This document shows positions 14,850 to 20,286 of a DNA stretch of 20,286 bases, one piece after another (position 1 is the stretch's first letter; each line of letters begins with the position of its first letter). The stretch covers positions 1 through 20,286 of the forward strand of contig CAVXSB010000016.1 in assembly GCA_963764315.1 (NCBI GenBank), given 5' to 3'. This DNA is from DATLWN01 sp963764315 (GTDB lineage: Bacteria > Pseudomonadota > Zetaproteobacteria > Mariprofundales > Mariprofundaceae). The notes beneath the pieces are model-generated. The model searched no databases. It had not been told where the DNA came from and was given only the letters and a program-made list of their open reading frames with translations. The position numbers and the translations under genes were made by a program.

Positions 14850-15731
14850 GTGAACGCCGATTCCGATTTTCTCGACCTTTCCGGGGTACAGCCGCCGAAG
14901 GATCAGGCGACGCTGCTCAATGCCGGGCGTTTCCCGCTGCTGGAGGGACTGTCCGCGGTGAGCATGCGCACGCTGCAGCAATCGGCCCGCATCATGCACG
15001 TTTCCAAAGGCGTGGAGCTGCTGCACGAGGGCGATACTCCGCACGACCTGTATTTCATCGAAACCGGCCGGCTGGCCATCGGCAAGCAGGTCGGCACCCA
15101 GCTCAGGGTCATCGCCAAGCTCGGTCCCGGGGATATCTACGGCGAATTCGGGGTCTTGCGCCGCAAATCCCGCTACGCCTCGGTCTATACCATCGAACCC
15201 AGCCGCATCATCCGCGTCGACATCCCGGCCATCCAGCAGGTGCTCGAATCCGACCGCACCTTCCGGGAGTCCCTGACGCGGATGCTGACCAAGCGCATGC
15301 TCGACAGCTTCTTCTTCAGCCATCCGGTGTTCGCCACCATGCCCGCCGAGGCGCGCGCGATGCTGTCCCGCCAGCTGCCGATCCGCTTCTTCGAGGGCGG
15401 CACGCGCCTGTTCTCCCAGGGGGATGCGCCGGCCTCGGTATTGCTGATCCTGTCCGGCGAGGTCGAGGTGCGTTACCTGAACAAGAGCGGTGCCGAGATT
15501 CTGCTCGAGATTCGGCGGGACAACGATCTGTTGGGCGAGGTCGCGACCAAGAACGGCACCCAGCTCGCCTATTCCGCCATCGCCGCCAGCGGCACGGACG
15601 TGCTGGAGTTGAACGCGGAGACGCTGCGCACCCTGCGCGACGCCTATCCGGCCATCGCCAACGCCTTGGATACCTATATCGACAAGCGCACGGCACAGAC
15701 GGTCAAACGGCTGAAAGAGAATCTCGTCTAG
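14850..15731 (+). CDS. Tandem cyclic-nucleotide-binding-domain protein
   Basis: A GTG-initiated, 293-residue protein with GGAG about five bases upstream. It contains two cNMP-binding beta-barrels and no helix-turn-helix. The first (about 28-135) has LHEGDTPHDLYFIETGRL and the phosphate-binding cassette YGEFGVLRRKSRYASV with E99 and R108, so it may bind cAMP or cGMP. The second (about 158-265) has FSQGDAPASVLLILSGEVEV, but its cassette LGEVATKNGTQLAYSA keeps E230 and lacks the arginine, so canonical binding there is doubtful. The two-barrel plan recalls the regulatory subunit of protein kinase A, but no kinase or inhibitor sequence is seen. It is preceded by its own extended -10 promoter. It could be a cyclic-nucleotide-responsive adaptor; its partner is unknown. 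Confidence 0.85.
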   Translation: MNADSDFLDLSGVQPPKDQATLLNAGRFPLLEGLSAVSMRTLQQSARIMHVSKGVELLHEGDTPHDLYFIETGRLAIGKQVGTQLRVIAKLGPGDIYGEFGVLRRKSRYASVYTIEPSRIIRVDIPAIQQVLESDRTFRESLTRMLTKRMLDSFFFSHPVFATMPAEARAMLSRQLPIRFFEGGTRLFSQGDAPASVLLILSGEVEVRYLNKSGAEILLEIRRDNDLLGEVATKNGTQLAYSAIAASGTDVLELNAETLRTLRDAYPAIANALDTYIDKRTAQTVKRLKENLV

Positions 15732-15828
15732 GCCCGAGTTCGATGGGGCCGATACGGGGCCAGTGGCCCTGCAAGGCATGGCGAGCGTCGTGTGCTTGAG
15801 CAATAACGCAGCAGGACGGAAACAGGGC

Positions 15829-16728
15829 CTAACGGCGGAAGCTGCGGAGCCCACCCAGGCGCCACAGCACCACGGCCCCGGGCAGCGAGGCCAGACTCAG
15901 CACGACCAGCCAGAGCACCGACATCGCCGCCGCCGCCGAGGCATCGGCGCCGAAATAGACGGCAAAGCCGACATAACCCGCCTCCCGCACCCCCAGGCCG
16001 TTCAGCGAGATCGGCAAAAAGGCCATCAGGCCGACAAGTCCGACCATAACCGCAAACGCCGCCCAGCTCATATGCAGGCCGACGGCCATGCCGAGAAACA
16101 CGTGCGCCTGCACGATCAGCACCTGGAAGACGAACGAGACGGGCAGGCTCTGCCACCAGCGCAAGCGCAGCAACCGCTCCCCGATGGGCAGGCTGCGTAT
16201 GGCCGAAAAACGGGGCGGAATGTAGTCGTGCAGCCGTGGGTAGAGCAGCAGCCCGATCCACATGGCCGCCATCCCGATGCCCCAACCGAGCCACCAGACC
16301 ATTGGCCAGTGGAAGGAAAACATGGCCAGGCTGACCAGCAGCGACAAGGCATACAGGCCGTTGATGCGGTCGAGCAGCACACTGGCCGTCGCCTGCCACC
16401 CGACCCCCTTACGCCCCTCGCCCCTGGCCAGCAGGATGCCGCGGAGCACATCGCCGCCGATCGTGGACGGCAGGAAGAGGCTGGCGAACATGCCGAGGAA
16501 ATACAGATAGATTTTGCGCGACATCGACACCGACAGGCCCAGGCCCTCAGCCATCCAGGCCCAGCGCACGCCGCACAGCACATAGCCGACGACAAGGCAT
16601 CCCCAGGACAGCACCAGCCAGCGCGGATCCACGGCGCGCACCTTCTGCCACAGCGCATGCAGGTCGACATAGGACAGCACCGCCGCCAGCAGCAGCGCCG
16701 TGATGCCCAGCTTGATCGCCACCATCAT
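15829..16728 (-). CDS. UPF0104/lysylphosphatidylglycerol-synthase-like membrane protein
   Basis: The 299-residue protein is hydrophobic, with about seven to eight membrane segments, and shows the family's conserved blocks: LFLPSTIGGDVLRGI (84-98), LLDRINGLYAL (118-128) and PISLNGLGVREAGY (239-252). These define the membrane (flippase-like) domain of MprF and the UPF0104/AglD-type proteins. The soluble lysyl-transferase domain of MprF is absent. Members often lie beside polyprenyl-phosphate glycosyltransferases, as here: it is divergent from an ArnT-like gene and a GT2 gene. Lipid or lipid-linked-sugar translocation is an inference. Two adjacent ATGs (16728, 16725) follow AAGG; a longer form from 16785 is possible but adds a hydrophilic tail. 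Its upstream region holds a GATAAT -10-like site overlapped by a palindrome cluster. Confidence 0.85.
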   Translation of the reverse strand: MMVAIKLGITALLLAAVLSYVDLHALWQKVRAVDPRWLVLSWGCLVVGYVLCGVRWAWMAEGLGLSVSMSRKIYLYFLGMFASLFLPSTIGGDVLRGILLARGEGRKGVGWQATASVLLDRINGLYALSLLVSLAMFSFHWPMVWWLGWGIGMAAMWIGLLLYPRLHDYIPPRFSAIRSLPIGERLLRLRWWQSLPVSFVFQVLIVQAHVFLGMAVGLHMSWAAFAVMVGLVGLMAFLPISLNGLGVREAGYVGFAVYFGADASAAAAMSVLWLVVLSLASLPGAVVLWRLGGLRSFRR

Positions 16729-16771
16729 CGCCTTGCGGTTCAAAATCGCCGTTTCCCCTCGCCTGCCTGTT

Positions 16772-16818
16772 GCTCGCGGATGCATCCGCGGCCTGAAAGG
16801 TTTAGATTATCCGCGAGC
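16772..16818. promoter_or_regulatory. Palindrome cluster in a divergent promoter, candidate operator
   Basis: A perfect 16-bp palindrome, CGCGGATGCATCCGCG (16775-16790), lies in the 125 bp between the UPF0104 and ArnT-like genes. A perfect 10-bp inverted repeat, GCTCGCGGAT (16772-16781) with ATCCGCGAGC (16809-16818), shares its left arm. On the minus strand the -10-like GATAAT (16811-16806) overlaps the right arm, as expected for a repressor site. No regulator is encoded nearby. Confidence 0.5.
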
Positions 16819-16853
16819 GTATGCTTGAATATTCTCACCGCACAAGGCGATCG

Positions 16854-18494
16854 ATGACACTCTCCCCGGATCTGCGCAACCCAATCTATCCACTTCTTTT
16901 GCTGCTGTCTTGGGCGGTGCTGACGCTGCCCGGGCTGGGACTGGCGCCGCTGTTCGACTACGACGAGACCGTCTACGCCCAGACGGCCCTGGACATGATG
17001 CACCATGGCCAGTGGATCGTGCCCACCGCCAACGGCATGCAATTCTTCGAAAAGCCCCCGTTCACCTATTACCTGATGGACATCTCGTTCAAGCTCTTCG
17101 GGGAGAACGCCTTCGCCGCCCGCCTGCCCTCCGCCGTCTTCACGCTGCTGACCGCCTGGGTGCTGTTCGCCGGCGCCTCGCGCCTGAAGGATCGCCGCTT
17201 CGGCCTGATGGCCGCAGGCATCTTCCTGAGCATGCTGGAGGTGGGGCTCCTGGCCCATGCCGCCATCCTCGACGCGGTGCTGAATTTCTTCATCGCCGCC
17301 GCCCTCGTCAGTTGCCGTTGTGGATCCGCGGCGGTTCCTCACGACTGGCCTGGGCCATGGCCGCCGCCATGGGGGCGGCGGTCAGCGTCAAGGGACCGGT
17401 CGGGGTGGTGGTGCCGCTGATGGTCATGGGGCTGGACCGGCTGTGGGCCGGCGATATGCGCGGCTGCGTGGCGCGCTTCCCGTGGTGGCCCTGCCTCGGA
17501 CTGTTCCTGCTGACCGCCACGCCCTGGTATCTGTTGATCCTGATCAAGAACGGCCCGCACTTCCTGTACGAATTTCTCTGGGTGCAGAACATCGGCCGCG
17601 CCCTGCATCCCATGCAGGGGCACGGCGGCAACTGGGGCTACTACATCGTCGTCTTCCTGATCTCGTCCTTGCCCTGGATCGGCTGGCTGCCGGCCTACTT
17701 CCGCCGCGCCTTCGCTCGCGGCGAAACGTCGGACCCCGAGGCGCGCTCCCTGCTCCGCTTCAGCGTCGTCTGGGTGCTTTCGGTGATCGTGCTGTTCAGC
17801 TTCGCCCAGACGAAGCTCCCGCACTACATCTCCTGCATCTATCCGGCCCTGGCCCTGGGCCTGGCGACGCTGCTGCACGGCGAATACGAACCCTCCCGGC
17901 GCTGGATCCGCGGGCTCACCCTCGCCGTGATCCTGCCCGTGGGATTGATTGTCACCGCCCTGCCCTGGCTCTACCCGATGCTGACGCATCTCGTGCACAA
18001 CCCCAGGGCCATGGCCATCGTGGCCCTGCCGATCGCCCCCTCGACCGGCCTCGCCGTCGCCGGCCTGGTCGTGCTGCTGGCCCTGGTCGCCGTGCTCACC
18101 GGCGGCAAACGCCTGGCCTTGAGCTCGCTGGCCATCCGCTTCGTCGTGCTCGGCCTCGTGCTGCAGACGGCGCTGCTGGTCGGCGTCGGCGGCTTCGCCG
18201 GGCGTCTGCTGCAGGCCCCGACCATGGCCATCGCCGAGCGCATCCGCCAGCTGCCGGCGCCCGCCCCCGTCTACAGCCTGGCGCTCAACGCCCCGTCGAT
18301 CTCCTTCTATGCCGGCCGCAACTACCGCATCGAGGAGAAAACCAGCCGCCCTGACCAGGCTTTCACCGCCCTACGCCCTGGTGCTGCGCTCTGACAACGC
18401 TTCCCGGCTCGCCAAGCTGCACCTGCCGGCCCCGACCTATGACAGCGGCGGCTATATGCTTTACCTCGTGCCCGCCCGGCCCAAAACGCCATGA
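16854..18494 (+). pseudogene. ArnT-like (GT39/GT83) glycosyltransferase, two apparent frameshifts
   Basis: ArnT-type enzymes are membrane transferases that move a sugar from undecaprenyl phosphate to lipid A or another periplasmic acceptor. The N terminus has the expected first loop, LFDYDETVYAQTALDMM (33-49, with acidic D35, D37, E38), then QFFEKPPFTYYLMDI (63-77), followed by multiple membrane helices, VKGPVG, and QTKLPHYISCIYPALALGL. The frame shifts twice: near 17312, where one extra T in the TT run would restore reading, and at 18369-18371, where one fewer C would join FTA to YALVLRSDNASRL. Repaired, the protein is 546 residues, matching ArnT (550 in E. coli). AAGG lies six bases before the start. 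The stop overlaps the GT2 start (ATGA). Both shifts are homopolymer changes, so the gene may be intact in the organism. The transferred sugar is unknown. Confidence 0.85.
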
Positions 18495-19220
18495 GGCTGT
18501 CGGTCATCGTTCCCGCCTTTAACGAGGCGGACCGCCTGCCGGCCACTCTGGAGGCCGCCTGCGCCTGGCTGGATACGCATCATGCCGGCGACTACGAGCT
18601 CATCGTCGTCGACGACGGCAGCACGGATGCCACCGCGGATACGGTGCGCGCATGGACGGAGAAGAATCCACACACCCGTCTGCTGCTTCAGCCCGAAAAC
18701 AGGGGCAAGGGGGCGGCGGTCCGGCGCGGCATGCTGGAGGCCGCAGGCGATATCCGCCTGTTCATGGATGCCGACCATTCCACCCATGTGAGCGAGGTGG
18801 AGCGGGTATTTGCCGCCGTGGACGTCGGCGCCGACGTCGTCATCGCCTCGCGCCAGCATCCGGAATCGGATATCGAGGTGCACCAGTCCTGGCTGCGCGA
18901 GCATATGGGTCAAGGGCTTCAATCTGATCATGCGCAGCATCGTCGGGCTACCCATGAAGGACACGCAGTGCGGCTTCAAGGCCTTCACCGCCGAGGCCGC
19001 CGCCCGCATCTTCGCCGAGGCCCGCCTCGACGGCTTCAGCTTCGACGTGGAGATCATTTATCTCGCCCATCACCTGGGCTACGCCATCGCCGAGATCCCG
19101 GTGCGCTGGGTCAACGAGCCGAACTCGAAGGTGCGCATGCTAGCCGACCCCGCGCGCATGTTCGCCGACGTCATGCGCATCCGCGCCATGCACCGCCACG
19201 TCCGAAAAGCCAAACCCTGA
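18491..19220 (+). pseudogene. GT2 polyprenyl-phosphate sugar synthase-like glycosyltransferase, one apparent frameshift
   Basis: The family transfers a sugar from a nucleotide to dolichyl or undecaprenyl phosphate at the cytoplasmic membrane face. The GT-A start is clear: VIVPAFNEADRLPATL (5-20), VVDDGSTDAT (39-48) and the metal-binding MDADHST (92-98). The second half, in another frame, has KGFNLIMRSIVGLPMKDTQC and GFKAF, typical of dolichyl-phosphate beta-glucosyltransferase-like members, then VRWVNEPNSKVRM. The frames switch at 18907-18910, where removing one G or the T rejoins REHM to KGFN and gives 242 residues, the usual size without membrane helices. The ATG overlaps the ArnT-like stop, so this enzyme probably supplies the lipid-linked sugar that the ArnT-like enzyme uses. 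The product sugar cannot be read from sequence. Confidence 0.85.
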
Positions 19221-19291
19221 CGCGAATACGACCGGCAGCGATTCCGCGACCGGTAAACTCCAGCTAGAAGCGGACCCTCGTCTTCCGTCGT

Positions 19292-19690
19292 CTATTCCAT
19301 TTGCTTGCACGAGAACAGCTTGCCATTGCCAGAACCGTACGTTTTACATGCATATTCGTGATCGGCTTCAATATATCGGAATTCCCGATCACCGATCGCT
19401 TTCAGGCATTCGTGGCCAGCATAGTGCCGATATTCCTCAGCCGGAATCATCAGCACATCCTTGTGCTTGCCATCCCGTGTCAGATATCGGCCATATCTCG
19501 GGTAATAGACCTTCCGCTTGAAGGTAACCTTGTAGTTCGGTTGCAGCCCGATCTCCGGGAAAATGCTGGCAACACAACCTTCCCGATAGCGCGCATCGAC
19601 CATTCTGGCCATCATCAATTTTCCATCCGGAAAGTGCATGTCCGGCTCGTAGCAATTCACCGGATATCCGGGGCGTACAACCTTGTTCAT
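19292..19690 (-). CDS. Hypothetical protein translationally coupled to dinB
   Basis: I do not recognise this 132-residue protein. Its ATG (19690) overlaps the dinB stop as ATGA, and there is no separate ribosome binding site, so coupled translation is likely. The frame is open further upstream, but that part is antisense-like residue soup inside dinB. The protein is rich in Tyr, Lys, Asp and Glu, has five Cys (C13, C36, and three near the C terminus) and no signal peptide or membrane segment. Patterns include PDGKLMMARMVDARY, KRKVYYPRYGRYLTRDGKHK and EYRHYAGHECLKAIG. Its DNA is visibly less GC-rich than its neighbours, with several ATA, TTT and AAT triplets, which suggests acquisition or weak selection. 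Given the frameshifts nearby, its true N terminus is uncertain. Confidence 0.5.
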   Translation of the reverse strand: MNKVVRPGYPVNCYEPDMHFPDGKLMMARMVDARYREGCVASIFPEIGLQPNYKVTFKRKVYYPRYGRYLTRDGKHKDVLMIPAEEYRHYAGHECLKAIGDREFRYIEADHEYACKTYGSGNGKLFSCKQME

Positions 19691-20286
19691 CCAGCGTCGA
19701 ACAACGCGGCCTGCCCGGCGTGTTCGAGACCGCTCACGCCGACACCCAGCAGGCGGATCCCCTCGTGGGGATGATCGCGCCGCCACGTTGCCAGCAGCGA
19801 TGCGGCGCAACGATGGATCTCGCGGGTGGAGGCGGTCGCCTGTGCCAGTGTCCGGCTGCGGGTGTAAATTCTCCAGGCTCCCGTTCGTATCTTCACCATG
19901 ATGGTCGTTTCGCACAGACGCTTCCGGCGGAGGCGCTCCCGACCCCCTCGGCCAGGGCCAGCAGCTTTCGCTCCATTTCCCGCAGCGCGTGAATATCCTG
20001 CTCGAACGTCTGCTCGCGGCTGATGGATTTTTCCGGACGGCCGGGGACGACCTCACGATCGTCCAGCCCCCGGGCCAGAGCCTGGAAGCGCCCCGCGGAC
20101 CTGCCTAGCAGGCGCGCCAGGACCGCGTCCGCGGCCGCCGCCAGATCTCCAATCGTCGCAAGGCCCGCTGCCTGCAATCGCGCGGCCGCCCGTGGACCGA
20201 TTCCCCATAACCGGCCGACGGGCAAGGGCAACAGGAACTCCCCGGGCCGCCGCCGCGGTGATGTGGCAAAAGCCATCGGGCTTGCC
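19687..20286 (-). pseudogene. dinB: DNA polymerase IV (DinB), C-terminal part, frameshifted and cut by the window end
   Basis: DinB is the Y-family translesion polymerase. Visible parts are the end of the palm (GKPDGF at the window edge), the thumb with its helix-hairpin-helix LPVGRLWGIGPRAAARLQ, the GLDDREVVPGRPEKSISREQ linker, and the little finger (KIRTGAWRIYTRSRTLAQAT, IRLLGVGVSGL). The catalytic N terminus lies outside the window. Two frame changes are needed: one fewer C at 20240-20243 (joining KPDGFCHITAAAAR to EFLLPLPV, which gives the same KPxG-to-LP spacing as E. coli DinB) and one more C at 19938-19940 (joining GVG to ERLRRKRLCETTIM). Both are homopolymer changes. The stop overlaps the ATG of the small gene downstream. 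The family is certain; whether it is truly broken is not. Confidence 0.88.

Noticed and set aside
15757..15769. GGGCC-AGT-GGCCC hairpin after the cNMP-binding gene
   Set aside because: The stem is only 5 bp and no T run follows on either strand, so it does not qualify as an intrinsic terminator.
14727..15854. Minus-strand open frame of about 375 codons opposite the cNMP-binding gene
   Set aside because: The plus strand has two recognisable cNMP barrels, a ribosome binding site and a promoter. The antisense frame spans the promoter and gene ends without a domain.
15763..16857. Plus-strand open frame of about 364 codons opposite the UPF0104 gene
   Set aside because: It has a Gln/His/Pro/Arg-rich composition with no family match, while the minus strand encodes a membrane protein with conserved blocks.
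19690..20056. Upstream extension of the orphan ORF to an ATG at 20056
   Set aside because: The extension lies entirely inside dinB in another frame, and its Arg/Pro/Ser-rich translation looks like a coding shadow.

Overview
The window is GC-rich, tightly packed bacterial chromosome. MotA/MotB of the E. coli type, a YbgF-like lipoprotein with a SPOR domain, YhbY, BolA, YihY and an ArnT-like transferase together point to a flagellated Pseudomonadota, beta- or gamma-proteobacterial. I cannot name the genus.

Layout. (1) 1-5034, + strand: five tightly spaced genes, several with ATGA stop/start overlaps: a 5'-truncated FkbM-type methyltransferase, a radical SAM/SPASM protein, a zinc-ribbon methyltransferase, a second FkbM-type methyltransferase and a CmcI-like (cephalosporin hydroxylase family) protein. 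Four of the five are SAM methyltransferase folds and the fifth is a radical SAM enzyme, so this looks like a glycan-decorating cassette. (2) 5044-8192, - strand: motA-motB, preceded by a TPR/SPOR lipoprotein gene. (3) 8394-11543, + strand: a membrane-bound triple-PAS hybrid histidine kinase, then yhbY and a bolA-family gene. A stand-alone receiver gene (11577-11987, -) converges on them. (4) 12289-15731, + strand: a YihY/BrkB membrane protein overlapping an M24 peptidase, then a tandem cyclic-nucleotide-binding-domain protein with its own likely promoter. (5) 15829-19220: a UPF0104/LPG-synthase-like membrane protein (-) divergent from an ArnT-like glycosyltransferase and a polyprenyl-phosphate sugar synthase-like GT2 (+), a plausible lipid-linked-sugar module. 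(6) 19292-20286, - strand: dinB running off the window end, overlapping a compositionally atypical orphan ORF.

In the last 3 kb, three genes (arnT-like, GT2, dinB) carry five single-base frameshifts. Each can be repaired by changing the length of a short homopolymer by one base (one site has a second option). No frameshift is evident in the first 17 kb. Sequencing or assembly error is therefore the leading explanation, ahead of pseudogenisation.

The most interesting material is the methyltransferase/radical SAM cassette ending 9 bp from motB, the palindrome cluster in the divergent promoter near 16.8 kb, the hairpin abutting the lipoprotein start, and the orphan ORF coupled to dinB. I saw no rRNA, tRNA, CRISPR array, insertion sequence or convincing intrinsic terminator.
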